Of a stretch of 64,000 nucleotides of DNA, positions 12,037 through 24,687 are shown one piece after another. The translations under genes were made by a program, and so were the position numbers. Positions within the stretch are counted from its first letter, which is position 1. Every line of letters starts with the position of its first letter. Origin of the DNA: Flaccisagitta enflata. Taxonomy: Eukaryota > Chaetognatha > Sagittoidea > Aphragmophora. The notes under the pieces were generated by a model. The model saw only the letters and a program-made list of their open reading frames with translations, was not told the origin of the DNA and searched no databases. The stretch spans positions 107,384,001-107,448,000 of the forward strand of contig OZ231126.1 of the NCBI GenBank assembly GCA_965153355.1, written 5' to 3'.

Positions 12037-13686
12037 ATGGCGGAGAGTGGTGGTGATGGAGATGGAGGGGGAGCAATAGTGATGACACCAAAGGAAATGA
12101 TTGAGACTTTAATCAGGGAAATTGATGATTTAGCGGGTCAAGCATACAGACTGACTGGAAACAATTCCATGTTGACCACATATCGTTGTTCCACTTGTAC
12201 AAAACTGTCACATGAGCATCCCAACGGCAATGTCAAAGGTTGTAATAGGAAAGCCTTAACAACTGACGAGCACATTGAGGATCTTAAGCGTCAACGCGAC
12301 GGACTGACCGACCATGTATTACTTTTGAGAGACGGTGCACAGGCATCAGTTGACAAAAAAGAATTCAAGCGTTTGTTACACGTCCAGACGACTGAGATCA
12401 ATGGGTTGCAAAATCAGGTTTTGGTACTTGAAACAAGGGTAAGGGATGATCAAACTAGTTTTAACGTCAAGGTGGTGGAATTGCAAGATTCGTTGAGTAG
12501 GGTGATTTGTGAGGCTAAGACAGAGAAAGCACACAAAGAGACCATTAAAGCGAAACTAGAACAAATGAGAGTTAATTATGCAATGTACAAGCATACTTCA
12601 GATCCTGATGATTGGGAAAAAGTCCATAAAGGGTTGGAGGCGGCGTTGAAGGAAGCCGGTGTCATGGGTGTGAAGGAGGATTTGGGAGCATTAAGAGGCG
12701 TGGTGTTGCGTCATCTAACCGCCGACACATCCGGCGGAGGCGTGGTTAACGGCGACGATCTCTCATGGGACTACGCCGGCGCGCCTGATTCGACAGCAAC
12801 AACTACCGGCGCCCCTGATCCGGCAGCGACGGCCACCGGCGCTTCTCGACCGGCAGCAACGACTTCCGGCGCTTTTCCTCCAACAGCTTTGGCGCTCGGC
12901 GTTCCACTTCCGCCCCCGTCGACGTCTCGCGTCCCATTTCCGGCTGCGGCGTCGACGGACGTTCATCCTCCATCCACGGCTGCAGATGACGCTCTTCCTC
13001 CTGATCCGGCGTCGGCGGCGGCACGTGCATCGGCATCTCCATCGTCCGACGATTCTGTGGAAATTGACTCGTTCAGTGATACATCTACTCTCTGTCCTAC
13101 ACCAGACCCAAGTGCGGCGGTCTCTACTTTCGACATTCCAGATTCACCCCATCCAACACCTTCTCAGTGTCGCACCCCCACCCCCACTCGAAAAAACGAA
13201 AAAAACATCATTGCGAGAGAGAACATGGTAAATGGTATAGTAAGAAGTATCAACACCACAGCCTCGTCCGACGTAATGCGGGGAATCGAAACAAATGTCA
13301 TATTGAATCTGTATAACACAAAAATCATCCCTTGCTTACTCAACAATGCAGAGTCATGGACGTTGTCAACAAAAGAGGAAAAGCAACTTGACACAATAGG
13401 AATAAGAACAATCAAACGTCTCTTTGGGCTTCCAACCAGATCACCAAATGTGTCTATAGTATACTCATTTGGTTTGCTTTACATTACACAAGAGGTTGAT
13501 AAGAAACAATTCTTATATCTTCAAAAATTACTGTACCGACCAGAGACAGAATGGTACCGTAGAATGTTAATGTATCTGAAATCTCAAAATTCTGGCTGGG
13601 CTAAGCACATTTCTGATAAGCTGATTGAGTATGAACTTGAAACTGATTGGGAAATGATCAAGAGGAAAACTGGAAACAAAAAATGA
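12037..13686 (+). CDS. LINE-B fused ORF: coiled-coil ORF1 joined to C-terminal part of ORF2
   Basis: A 549-residue ORF starting at a well-placed ATG (CAAAACAATGGCGG). Residues 1-230 look like a retrotransposon ORF1: a CSTC...H...C putative zinc-binding motif (about 50-68) and a long helical, probably coiled-coil region (about 85-200). Residues 240-385 are Ala/Pro/Thr/Ser-rich and low complexity. From about residue 390 the protein is homologous to the C-terminal third of the LINE-A RT ORF: LLNNAESWTL aligns with LLTNCESWNL, and FGLPTRSPN with FDLPTHTPT. Endonuclease and RT core are absent, so this reads as an internally deleted, non-autonomous derivative. The homologous C-terminal region resumes one frame over at 13703. 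Confidence 0.7.
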   Translation: MAESGGDGDGGGAIVMTPKEMIETLIREIDDLAGQAYRLTGNNSMLTTYRCSTCTKLSHEHPNGNVKGCNRKALTTDEHIEDLKRQRDGLTDHVLLLRDGAQASVDKKEFKRLLHVQTTEINGLQNQVLVLETRVRDDQTSFNVKVVELQDSLSRVICEAKTEKAHKETIKAKLEQMRVNYAMYKHTSDPDDWEKVHKGLEAALKEAGVMGVKEDLGALRGVVLRHLTADTSGGGVVNGDDLSWDYAGAPDSTATTTGAPDPAATATGASRPAATTSGAFPPTALALGVPLPPPSTSRVPFPAAASTDVHPPSTAADDALPPDPASAAARASASPSSDDSVEIDSFSDTSTLCPTPDPSAAVSTFDIPDSPHPTPSQCRTPTPTRKNEKNIIARENMVNGIVRSINTTASSDVMRGIETNVILNLYNTKIIPCLLNNAESWTLSTKEEKQLDTIGIRTIKRLFGLPTRSPNVSIVYSFGLLYITQEVDKKQFLYLQKLLYRPETEWYRRMLMYLKSQNSGWAKHISDKLIEYELETDWEMIKRKTGNKK

Positions 13687-13702
13687 GGTTTATAAAGCTG
13701 TA

Positions 13703-14131
13703 TTGCGCAGGAACGGAAAAAAATTGATAGATAACTGCGTATCAATTTCGAATGGGATCGAAAAAGTACACACTAAAACTCGACATATATACCAAAAATT
13801 GAATAATGAGTTGTATACTGCGGCACCTATAAAAAGAATTATTGTTCATGACAAACAAAGGGCACGTACTGTATTTATGGCCCAAAATGGTATGCTAGAG
13901 TGTGGGATGAATATGAAGAGCACAATTCCCGAGACATGTTCAGAATGCAATGTTCCCGACAATGAACAACACAGACTCGTTGAATGTAGAAAATGGGTAG
14001 ACTCTAATGTTGGAAACCCTGTAGATATCAACTTTTGTGAGATTCACAATGATGATCTGGACGAGCATATATTTGACAACTTAGAAAAATTGAATCCAAA
14101 TGGGAGACTCGTTATGCCAATGGTAGAATGA
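13703..14131 (+). pseudogene. LINE-B ORF2 C-terminal tail (frameshifted)
   Basis: Homologous to the extreme C terminus of the LINE-A RT protein. It includes a QNGMLECG stretch (matching RMLECG) and a CSECNVPDNEQHRLVEC zinc-knuckle-like motif matching CNVCKCIDNENHRLNDC. It is displaced by one frame from the ORF ending at 13686, so a short indel near 13686 splits the original ORF. The 3' UTR continues to about 14290. Confidence 0.75.
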
Positions 14132-14358
14132 AAAAATATATTTTGGAAAAAGTAACGAACTTGTCTCTATGTCGCGACTATATTTGTACACTGAACGATT
14201 TATTTCATTATTTATTGCCTAGCAGTAGTTCTTGTCCTTTGTACAATCTTAAATTGTACAGCTCATTTACAACCAATTTGTAAAAGTGTGTATTGCACTA
14301 CTGAGCATTACATCCATCCATTCATCCATCCAAGGATTGCATCAGTCTACCCATCTTT

Positions 14359-14691
14359 GTGGCTTCAGATGTTACAAGCTTTCCGCAGACATCTTACAGA
14401 GTCGTCAATCTTGAACAAATTCTTCACACAATGAATCGTATCAGTTCAAGATTAAACGGCATGGAAAAAAACTATGTCACAAAAGAATTTCTGGAGAGTC
14501 ATTTTGCAGCCAACGACATCATGGCTGAACCTGTTTCAGCACTTTGCCCTGACAATAACGCCGCATCAGAAGTTGAGCAATCAACAGATGAGAGTAGCAG
14601 CCAGCGGCGTAGGGGAGCTGGATTTCTTGGGACTTCAACCATCAAACTAGTGTCTGACAAATTTGGTGTCCCAACAGACAATAATATGTAG
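14359..14691 (+). CDS. Short ORF of unknown function
   Basis: About 110 codons. The codon at 14359 is GTG, so the piece may be an exon: the context TTTGTGGCTTCAG just before it could be a 3' splice site. It has a helical segment (residues about 18-55: LEQILHTMNRISSRLNGMEK) followed by a Ser/Gln/Arg-rich tail ending FGVPTDNNM. The motif TTTGGTGTCCCAACAG at its end recurs near 16704, and part of this ORF is weakly similar in the opposite orientation to 16700-16790. No family was recognised; it may belong to a mobile element. Confidence 0.3.
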   Translation: MASDVTSFPQTSYRVVNLEQILHTMNRISSRLNGMEKNYVTKEFLESHFAANDIMAEPVSALCPDNNAASEVEQSTDESSSQRRRGAGFLGTSTIKLVSDKFGVPTDNNM

Positions 14692-16460
14692 TTTTTGCAT
14701 GAAAATTGTGAAAAATAATAATTACTACCATACTCTTGTTTTCTTTGAGATCTTGGATAAGTGGGATGGGGCCTAATCATGCCTGGTATAGGAGAAAATA
14801 GTTTTTTTCTCTCTCAGCCACAGCTTGTGCCTAAGTTAGTGTATGAAAGTTGGACAACATTACTACTCAACAATATCTAAAATAAGGACAAGAGCCTTTG
14901 GAGCTCTTACTGGTGTTTAATCCGGACCCATCACAACTATCCTTTAAATTTCTGAAAAAAACATTCCCTCTTGTAAGAAATTATCACCAGAGACATCAAA
15001 GATTATGCAACGTTTTACAGAAAGAGGTAACTTTCTATATATGAGATATATACAGACCACAAGAAAACACTTGATAAATATGGCGACCACTTGAAGAGAC
15101 CATATCCATCTAGGCACCTTCTTATACTCCTCATATACCAAAGATAGCAAGAAACTCAAACTCTCTTCCTCCTAAAACAACCCCTCCAAAATCCTATCCT
15201 TCAAAATCTTGAATTCAAATTTCTGTAATGTTCATTCCAATTGTTAAAATGTCAAATCACCTCAGGATAAACCAGTTACCAAAAGATAAGCTATTTACCA
15301 GAGGCAATGTTGTAAAAAACCATACCCTTAGAGGCAAGAATCGAGGATCAACCATACGGGACCGCCGGCATTCCATACCAAGGTACTTGTGACATTCTGC
15401 ACATTCTCCACCATTCAGGTTACGAAGACATTGAGCGCGCGCAGTCGAATATCCGAATCCCGGAGGAGTGGAGAAGATCTCTCGACGTCAAAACTCAAGA
15501 TGGCGTCCGTTTGAGCAGTCGAGTGGAGGAAATCGAGGCAGCCGAGAAAGAATCTCCATTTCGACGGAGGAAGAGGAGGCGCGCGAGCGGAAATGCTGAC
15601 TTCCGATCTGGGCAGGAAATGGACATTAGGCCCGTTTGGCTTGGCGCATAGTCAACTTTGACCCCTCTAAAGAATTCCCACAACGCAAAGATCATGTTTA
15701 TTGCTTTTCCATTGCTGCCAAATAATTTCAAATCTCGTGATACTTTGATTTACCGTATTATTTATTCATAGGTTAAGTGAATTGGCTACCCTGACTCTCT
15801 TACTGACTTGTACTGAACAATTTCAAATAGAGACACAATTTTTGATGCTTTTTCCTTTGACTTCCTTGTCCTGCGCCCTAGCTTGGAAACCATTCAACAA
15901 CAACCGTGTAAGTTCTTGACCTTTTTTCCCTTTTTTGGCGCATTTACAGTAGTATCCATTATGGTGTCACAGAGTATGTATCTTAACCTTTTTCCTTCTC
16001 TCTGTCCATCAGGATTCCACAAATAGAATGATCTTGCGGACAATATGACCGCTCATCTCAACCATTTGTTCTAAGCGGGTGTTCGTTCCAAGACAATAGC
16101 GCAGCTCAACAGTGGAGTCAGTTCTCGCAAATATGCAACAGGAGCTGAATTACTGAATTATACTGAATCATATGAAAGTCGGACAACATTGCTACTTCAC
16201 TTCTTATTTTTTTTTACTTACTTTGCTCTCCTACATCCCTCTTTATTTCCCTGAAACTAACATAAGCTTGAAAACCACAGAATTTTGATAGCTTTATAAA
16301 TTGCTTTTTATCTTTAACTTTAAGTAATGTATTTCAATTGTAGCATTAACCTTTAATCTATAACTTTAACTTACATCAATGTAAGACAATTGCAGCAATG
16401 ACTAATATTTGTGACAAAGAAGATTTGTACTCACAGTAATGTAAGACAATTGTAGCATTG
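14692..16460. other. Intergenic sequence with a GC-richer segment
   Basis: No supported gene. The stretch 15420-15640 is clearly richer in CpG than its surroundings and contains CAAGATGGCGTCC, which resembles a YY1-type promoter-proximal motif. This could be a promoter or first-exon region, but no downstream splice structure was established. Confidence 0.35.
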
Positions 16461-16505
16461 ACTAAAATATTCTTACTTTTCCTCTTTGTCTGTCTGTTCT
16501 GTCTG

Positions 16506-16507
<2 letters not shown>

Positions 16508-16600
<93 letters not shown>

Positions 16601-16690
16601 CTTTTTTTTCTCTCCTTTCTTTTTCTTTTTTCTTTTTTTTCTTTTCCTTTTTTTTCCTTTTTTTTTCTTTCTCTTTCTTTTCTTCTTCTT
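16508..16690. repeat. (CT)n microsatellite and pyrimidine tract
   Basis: Pure (CT)n to about 16598, followed by a T/C-only tract to about 16690. Confidence 0.97.
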
Positions 16691-16772
16691 TGGTGTCCCG
16701 ACAACTTTGGTGTCCCAACAGCAGGGACTACAATTGAAGTCCCTTAAGTCCCTCCTCCTACGCCGCTGGTAG

Positions 16773-16976
16773 CAGCAGCGGCAGTGGTGGTGGTGGTGGT
16801 GGTGGTGGCAGCGGTGGCGAAGGCGATGGTGGGGGTGGTGTCGACAATGGCGTTCTTGCTAGTGTAACAAGCGGCGGAAATCGCAGCACTGGGCCCAGCT
16901 CTCGTGGCCTGGGACTGCGAGGTTTGAGAGGACACCTTGGCGGCTACAGCACAAGTCCAATTGGAAACGATTGAAA
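16773..16976 (+). other. GGT-repeat open stretch, coding status unclear
   Basis: A Gly-rich frame (GGT/GGC triplets, then GVDNGVLASV...) runs to a TGA near 16973. The opposite strand is also open (Thr/Ala-rich, 17031-16744). Simple triplet repeats open several frames at once, so I do not call a gene. The minus-strand side shares a weak match with 14580-14690. Confidence 0.3.
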
Positions 16977-17496
16977 CACAAGTCAATTCGGTATTGATGA
17001 TTACATGAGTTATTACCACCACAGTATACATAGATGAAGTCTTAAACAGCCTTTAGGCTGGGCAGGTACCCTTGGGGTACATATACACAAAGGCTACTAG
17101 GCCTTATTCAAATAAGAACACAAGATTTAAACAAGTGAAGTAGTAGAAATTAGCTTCCACGGATTGCACTAGATGGCTCCTTGGATATTCGAGTGAAAAT
17201 TTTCATCTCTTCTATATGGTTTAAACAAAGTAGAATGGTCATGATAGCATTTGAGCATATATTACCAGTCCATATGACAGGTTTTATGGCGATTTAGAGT
17301 GAGAAAAGATGACTTAAATGAACACTACTAGGAAAAATGCTAAATTTCAAGAAAAATCAATGAATTTTTTTGATTACCTGTTAAGATTACAAAAAGCTCA
17401 TGATATCTTCAATATCCGATTGGATTCCTTCAGTAATGTTTACATGTCTGGAAAAATTTAAAAAATCATTATTTTCTACAATTTTAGCAGTGATAA

Positions 17497-18999
17497 GGCT
17501 GTTTCTATAATCTCCTTTTTGAGAGATGGCCAAATAGGTCAATTTCAAAATTGAGAAAATTTATCAAGCCTTCATAATCAGATAGCTCATGTCAATATGA
17601 AAATGGTTCAGAAACTTAATTTTGTTACTGATCCTTGATTTTCATGTAAATTAGGCTGAAATGCAACAAATAATGATCGAAAATAAGCAAAAATTGAGTT
17701 GTTATAGTCAGCAAAACCAAAAAAATATTATATATTTTACTAAATCACAGTTCAAGAATTCAATCAGACCCGATTCTGCTGAAAAAAATTGAGATTTCAA
17801 TTTTTTTTGAAAATTCTCTATAAGCAGCTTTTTGGCTGGTTGGGCCAGTTGGCAAAAATTTACTGAAGAAATCTTTTGCAGCAGCGATTAATTTAAGTAG
17901 GCATTCTCTGAAAGAACCACTGTGCAAAATTTCAGCCAAATCGGACAAATATTTTAGGAGTTATGCCGTTTTTTTAAATTTTTGGGTGGTAGGCTGGTTG
18001 GGCTGGTTGGGTTGGTTAGATGTGTCCCAGATGCACCAAATGCTCTGTTAAGTAATTGTTTCAGTATGAGTATTGATCCATGCAAAAATCTTTTGTCTCT
18101 CAAAGGGTTTCAAGATATGGGCATTTCCTGTTTTGGTTTACCATTTTGCTGTAAGTGCGCCGATGCACGCCGATAACAAAGAATTAACTCTGAAGATTCA
18201 TCTTGAAGCGTGATTATTCTGCAACAATTTACCAACCAATCACATTGAAAATGTCATTATGGCTGAATGCCCGGGAGTTAAGACCTGCAATTTTCAGTGT
18301 AGAGGCAAAATTTCATGCTCTTTCTCATCGTGTCATTCAAATTTCCATCATCAGTTTCACAATGGCGTGACAGTGACAGACTTAAAGCGTGACATGAGCG
18401 TGACAGAAGAGCTGGGGGTGTGCAGAATAATCACGCTTGAAGAAAAGTGTCATTACACGGAATTGGGGTGTCACAGTGGCATGAAATTTGGAGCATATGT
18501 CCTTCAAGTTATCCTCTATTAGGTAGAAACCTGAAAAGAGATTAGCTTTGAGAATTAATAGTATTTTAAAAAAAGATAATCGGCATACTCAGATTTTGCC
18601 ATGAAATGGCAAAAAAAATTAGAAGGATCAAAATTTGATGATAATACCCAATATTTGAACAACTTAGCATTTGCGCAGTAGGATGAAATGGTACATTCAT
18701 CACATCGGAATGATGATAACTGATTAAAAGCTGAGAAAATGATCCAGATAATCACGATAGGTTTGCTTATTTATTTGCTTGTACGGACAAAATCCGGACA
18801 TGCCAATGTGGCCACTTTGACCTGGTACCTACGCCCCCTAGGGGTAAGGGTAGTCACAAAAAATGGTTTGGCAAGGTAATCCAGGTAGTTAGGAAGGTCA
18901 TCCAACTATAAAAACTTGTCACAATGCAATAGACATTGCGGTAACACTGTTAATGTGGTGGTGAGTCGGGTTCTCTCGTCGAAAAGAGATTGTGACATT
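17497..18999. repeat. 1.5-kb dispersed repeat, copy 2
   Basis: Second copy of the repeat at 3382-4868, in the same orientation, with scattered substitutions and small indels. Left flank TGATAA and right flank AGCCATAAATT differ from those of copy 1. Confidence 0.85.
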
Positions 19000-19328
19000 A
19001 GCCATAAATTAGTTTACTATTACAACATGTTTGACCTAATTTGCATACTTTTAGTAACCTATAGATAAAAAAAATCGTACAAGGACGCATAACAAGTAAC
19101 CTATGCCAAAATGTAGTTCACAGGTAAGCAGCTTCAATATGTTTCGACATTTGTTTCGATTTGGTTTTTGGGGGGAAGCGCCTGTCCTCGAAAATTTTCC
19201 TGTGTGCCTTATTTTGAAAATTAATTTGGCCTGATTGTGAAAATTTTTTTTCTCATTAGGCCAATTTTGAATGAAAAGTTATGACTTGATACAAAAAGTC
19301 TATTCGCCTAACTTAGAAAAGAAATAGG

Positions 19329-19335
<7 letters not shown>

Positions 19336-19375
<40 letters not shown>
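19336..19375. repeat. (GA)n microsatellite
   Basis: Short GA dinucleotide run in AT-rich sequence; no gene is seen nearby. Confidence 0.95.
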
Positions 19376-19377
<2 letters not shown>

Positions 19378-19886
19378 TGAAAAACAGAGACAAAGGGTAG
19401 AACAGTGAGAGAGATTAAAAGTAATAAATATAAGGAAAAAAAAAGGCAAAAAAAAAACTCACTGCTCTAGCAAAAATGCCTTAATGATCTTTTTTATCAC
19501 TGCCTCTACTGGGGTAGCCTTGTATCCACTCTTGTTATTTTTATATATTCATAAAATCATTGTTACTAACAAAACTTACATTGCCCTTTCATCAATTTTT
19601 AAAAAATCATAACTATTTTGTTAATTCAAAATATTTTTGCAATATTATTTCTTAATTTTTATTTCATTTTCAAAAACTAATATATAAAGAAAAACAACAC
19701 TTCATCGAGCAACCAAACACTTAAAATCAGCTAAAAACAGTTTTTCTTTCTCATTTATCTCTCTCATGCATATTTTTCGTTTTTCTCTCTATTTGTATCT
19801 TTGCCTTATCTTGTTTTCTCTCTTAATCCTTTCTTGTCTTTCTTCGTCTCTGTCATCTTTTTTTCATTTGTTTATCTTTGTCTGTT

Positions 19887-19995
<109 letters not shown>

Positions 19996-20195
19996 ATTTT
20001 TTTCAAATTCCTCTTTGTTCCCTTCTTTATCTTTTTCTGCATCAGGCCACATTTAGATAAAAATTTTCACTTTGAAATAGATTTAATAGTGAAAAAAATA
20101 TTTTCTACATTAGGCCAATTTCTGATGAGGATATTTTCGCCATTAGGCATTTTCGCCATTAGGAGATACATCCGGTTTTTCGAGGAGAGGACGAT

Positions 20196-20196
20196 A

Positions 20197-20227
<31 letters not shown>

Positions 20228-20236
20228 AGAGAGAGA

Positions 20237-20271
<35 letters not shown>

Positions 20272-20300
20272 AAGAGAGAGATGGATGATGATGATGATGT
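20196..20300. repeat. (GA)n microsatellite with GATGAT end
   Basis: Interrupted GA run ending in (GAT)n. Confidence 0.95.
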
Positions 20301-20426
20301 GTAATCAATCCATGAGACAATTTCATGTCTAAGGGATTCATGACGCTCATTGCATTGATTTGATTTTTCATCTTTGGTCTTTAAATTCCGTTTTCCTTTG
20401 TTTTCCTCGATGTAGAGGGAGTGACG

Positions 20427-20541
<115 letters not shown>

Positions 20542-20609
20542 AAGAGAAAACAAGGCCTCGGATACATTTGCCATCAATTGCGGATAGGTGGGAGAAGTGA
20601 ATGCGTTTT

Positions 20610-20735
20610 CCCACTTTTCGACTAAAAATGTTACAGACGACAGACGGACTTGGACTTACGACGGACTGACGGACTGACGGACAGACGGATTTGACCACAA
20701 AGCCTTCTTATAGAGTTGCCTGTCCGTTAACTAAA
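20610..20735 (+). repeat. Degenerate short GACG-repeat element (family 2)
   Basis: Contains (GACGGACT)n and then ACAAAGCCTTCTTATAGAGTTGC, which matches the 3' part of the elements at 52972-53202 and 55204-55402 (ACAAAGCGG..TGTAGAGTCGC). The 5' part is not recognisable. Confidence 0.4.
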
Positions 20736-20752
20736 AAGACACTCGCACAGAG

Positions 20753-20756
<4 letters not shown>

Positions 20757-20824
<68 letters not shown>

Positions 20825-20847
20825 TGAGACAGACAGACACACAGACA

Positions 20848-20905
<58 letters not shown>

Positions 20906-20906
20906 G
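20757..20906. repeat. (GA)n followed by (AC)n microsatellite
   Basis: A GA run to about 20821, a short GACA transition, then (AC)n to about 20906. Confidence 0.97.
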
Positions 20907-21013
20907 GGGCGCGTGAATGTAATGAGGAGAGAGAAGAAACTGAAAAAAAGAAAAACAATCTTACAATTTTTTTCCGGTCGGCGAGAGCCCCCTTTACTGG
21001 TATCATTTCAAGT

Positions 21014-21200
21014 CTGCTGGTTTAAGTCTGCTGGTGTAAGTCTGCTGGTTTAAGTCTGCTGGTTTAAATCAGCTGGTTTAAGTCTGCTGGTTTAAGTCTG
21101 CTGGTATTAGTCTGCTGGTTTAAGTCTGCTGGTTTAAGTCTGGTGGTTAAAGTCTGGTGGTTAAGGTCTGCTGGTTAAGATCTGCTGGTTTAAGTCTGGT
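21014..21200. repeat. 14-bp minisatellite
   Basis: About 13 copies of a GTCTGCTGGTTTAA-type unit with variants (GTCTGGTGGTTAAA, ATCTGCTGGTTAAG). Confidence 0.9.
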
Positions 21201-22342
21201 TTAGTCATTTTTCATTGATTGGGTTGATAGAGTTGATTAATTTGACTCAATTACAAAAGTCATAACTTTTTCCAGTGGTCCCGGCCTGTAATTGGGTGGG
21301 TTTTCACGGCCTCCAATACCTCTTTAAGCTGATTTTTCCATCAATTTATTCACATCAATCTAGTCAACTAAATCATTTTATTCATTTCTGATATTTCTCC
21401 CTATTCAGTCATGTTGATTAAAAAGATACAATAAGAAGTCAGGTCGATTCAGTTTTTTATGTCTCGCATGCAACTTATAGGTGTTGGCCTTGTTATCCAT
21501 ATGGTGCGCTGGTTCTGAACCATCTCACCTTGCTCTTTTATTAAAATTGGAAATACGTGTTCTCACGTATTTCTCTCTCTTCAATTTTCGTCGTCATATA
21601 TTCTTATGCTTCAATTTTTGATTGTGTAGACATCGTCATGGCATCGCTTCTTAATGGAATGTGTGAGATTTTGCTTGATTTTCGTGATGTGTGCCCTTGG
21701 AATTTCATGTCTTTCATAAGACTCTCATTCTTTTATTTCAGAGACATATGAACGGACATCTGACCTTAATGACAATTATGACGCCGGTGGGAAACCATGG
21801 AAATAGGGCATAAAGTAAGTTTTATCATTTTAGTGTTTTAATGTTTCATCATTGTTTTTGTTGTCTGGCTTTTTATCGTATTATTGTCTGTTTTTATCGT
21901 TTTATTGTCTGTTTTTATTGTCTGTCCGGTCAACCAATTATTGGGGTGACATGGGTGAATTTAGTGGGATGGGCAGGGCGGGGGCAGTGTACTGATCTGG
22001 CTTCATGGCCTCTGCATATGATGTACATGTTGTTATTGGCTGTTTCTGTCCATGTCTATCCTGATCTCATGTTATTTTCATGCATTGGTTGACCAATATC
22101 TCATGCCCAACTTCCCTGTCATTTTGTTTCCCTCTCAGATTGTTGAAATTTTTCCTAAAGAACGAGACCATCGCAACGCCATTTTCCAATCTACGCCTAA
22201 TTTCCTTTGCGTCTACCATCTTCAGTCAGTCAGAATATAAATGGACAGATAGTCGAAACTACGAGCCGTAAACATATTTCAACAATTTTCAAATCGACTC
22301 ATCTCCCGTGACTTTTCTCCAAACCCCCGGCGGCGATTTATG
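21201..22342. other. Sequence upstream of BEL/Pao element; LTR not resolved
   Basis: No clear gene. If the BEL/Pao element downstream has a 5' LTR it should lie here, but I could not find a matching direct repeat downstream of 28405. T-rich repeats of the TTTTATTGTCTG type occur at about 21880-21930. Confidence 0.4.
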
Positions 22343-22872
22343 GCAATGGCGGCAACAAATGGCGACGACAATTGTTCGACTGCATCAACGTCTTCTCGCG
22401 TGTCATTCTTCGGGTAGAATCAATGTCGGACGACAGAAAAACTGCGTGGTATTAAGGCCAATCTAAACCATGAGATGGAAAGATGTCGCCAATTATTTGA
22501 CATCGTCATGGCGACGGTAGAAGATACTAACGATTATGATGACGCCGCATTAGAATCTGACAGCGCCAGAAACGGTCTTTGCGACATGGTGTGTGACTAT
22601 ATCGCGTTCGCTCGACGAATGGCAATTGATGAAATGCCCGGTGATCCTCTTTGATTCACGGCATCGAGTTTGCAATGTGTCCGGCGTCGCTGGAACGCCA
22701 TGCGTTTTTTTGATCTGGAAACATACGAGGAGGGATTTCCATCTCATTCTAAAGTTATAAATGCGCGTAAGGAAGACTTTGGTGACAAAAAGAAACGCAC
22801 ACAGCAGTATCCATGTGACACTTTTCCGACAGAATTTTCCTGCGTCGATAAAAACAGCTATTATTCTCAAAA

Positions 22873-24096
22873 ATGGGAACATCATCTCCTATACCGAACT
22901 CTTCAGCGTATTTTGAGCTACCTCCACGACGCCATTGCACCCAATCGCCAAATGGGCACTTGCTATCAGACTTAGCAGCCACAACAAAAGACTCAATCGA
23001 TCGCTGGATATCGCAAATCGTACCGGCTAGAAACTCATTTACCAATCCCGTTGGTGTGGCGTTGGAAGATCTTGATGGCGCCGAGATGTTTGCCAACAAC
23101 GCCAAAAATGGCGTGGCTGGCAGTGCAACGCCAAAAAAAGGAGCAGATAAACGTGACGTCGATAAAAGTGGAGCAGGAGATGAGGCAGGAAAGAGGACGC
23201 ATGAAGAGAGGCAGCAGGAGAGAGACCCTGCCGCAGATCAACAGCAACAGCAATGTGAGGAGGAGCAGCGGCAGGAGCAAGAGCAGCAGCAAATGCAGCT
23301 AGGGCAACAGCGACAGCAGCCACTCCAACACGAGCAACAACAGCAACTAAAGCAGGTTCAACAGCATCAAGCGGGAGAGGAACAGCGGCTGCAGCAACAG
23401 CGACAGCAGCAACTCCAGCACAAGCAGCAACAGCAGTATCAGCAGCAACAAGCAGAAGAGGAACACCGGCTGCAGCATCAACAACATCTTGTGGCTGAAC
23501 AGCAAAGGCAACAACAACAGTGGCATCAACAACAACAAGCTACCGAGCAACAGAGACAGCAACAGGAGCAGCTGAACCAACAACAGCAACAACAGGAGCA
23601 GCTGCGTCAGCAGCAGCAGCAACAAGAACAACTACATCAACAACTACAGATTCAGAGGCAGCAACAGGAGGCTGAGGAACAGCGGCAGCGGCAGGAGCAA
23701 GTCCAGCAGCAGCGGCGGATTCTTCAGCAACAGTTGCAGCAACAGAAGGCTGTGGTTACTCCAGTGACGGTGATTTATCCTCCTGCAGCAAGTCATACTC
23801 TCATTGATGATGACAATGTCAACATGGATACTGGACAACAGCAACAACAGCAGCGTGATGACGAGTCAGAGTCTAATACAACGATGGTCACAGCAACTGA
23901 CGAAGCAGAAGACGCAGCAAGATGGAGGCACAAGCAGGAAGCAGCGGACGAGGCGTTTGTGTGGCAAATGCCGTTTGCGCCATCTGCAGCTAAGGCCTTG
24001 CCTATGGGCTTCATATCCACGGCCTCAATTCGGCCTCGTATGGGCCAAAATACGAGTCACAACATTCAGTTTCGTATGGGCCAAACCCGGATGTAA
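22873..24096 (+). CDS. Gln-rich ORF, probable N-terminal Gag region of BEL/Pao element
   Basis: An ORF of 407 residues from ATG (AAAATGGGAACATC). The first 100 residues are of ordinary composition; residues about 110-300 are dominated by Gln with Glu, Arg and Leu, encoded by mixed CAA/CAG codons interspersed with others rather than a pure triplet expansion. It lies in the same frame as the zinc-knuckle Gag at 24688, which itself starts with a Gln-rich helical region. I therefore infer that it is the upstream part of the same Gag, separated by about 590 bp containing a stop and a (CT)n block. It could instead be an independent low-complexity protein. No catalytic domain is seen. Confidence 0.5.
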   Translation: MGTSSPIPNSSAYFELPPRRHCTQSPNGHLLSDLAATTKDSIDRWISQIVPARNSFTNPVGVALEDLDGAEMFANNAKNGVAGSATPKKGADKRDVDKSGAGDEAGKRTHEERQQERDPAADQQQQQCEEEQRQEQEQQQMQLGQQRQQPLQHEQQQQLKQVQQHQAGEEQRLQQQRQQQLQHKQQQQYQQQQAEEEHRLQHQQHLVAEQQRQQQQWHQQQQATEQQRQQQEQLNQQQQQQEQLRQQQQQQEQLHQQLQIQRQQQEAEEQRQRQEQVQQQRRILQQQLQQQKAVVTPVTVIYPPAASHTLIDDDNVNMDTGQQQQQQRDDESESNTTMVTATDEAEDAARWRHKQEAADEAFVWQMPFAPSAAKALPMGFISTASIRPRMGQNTSHNIQFRMGQTRM

Positions 24097-24276
24097 TTCG
24101 GGTTTGTCACGGTTTCCGTAGAAACGTAAAAATAACAAAATCTCTTGGTGAGAGAAAATGAAGATACGATACAGATTATAAAAGAATTTTTGAATATAAC
24201 ATGTTTAAATTGCGATCAATCATTCCAAACTACTTGTGTTTGAGAATGAAAATAAACTAAGAAAGAATCTCTGGTT

Positions 24277-24569
<293 letters not shown>

Positions 24570-24687
24570 AATAAAAACAGAATTTTGCCGAATTTTCGAA
24601 GGCCCATGCCTTCTTTTTCATAGGCGTGAAAACCTGTAACGTGAATTTACAAATTGTCATCTCATAGAATACAGTAAAGCATTATTC

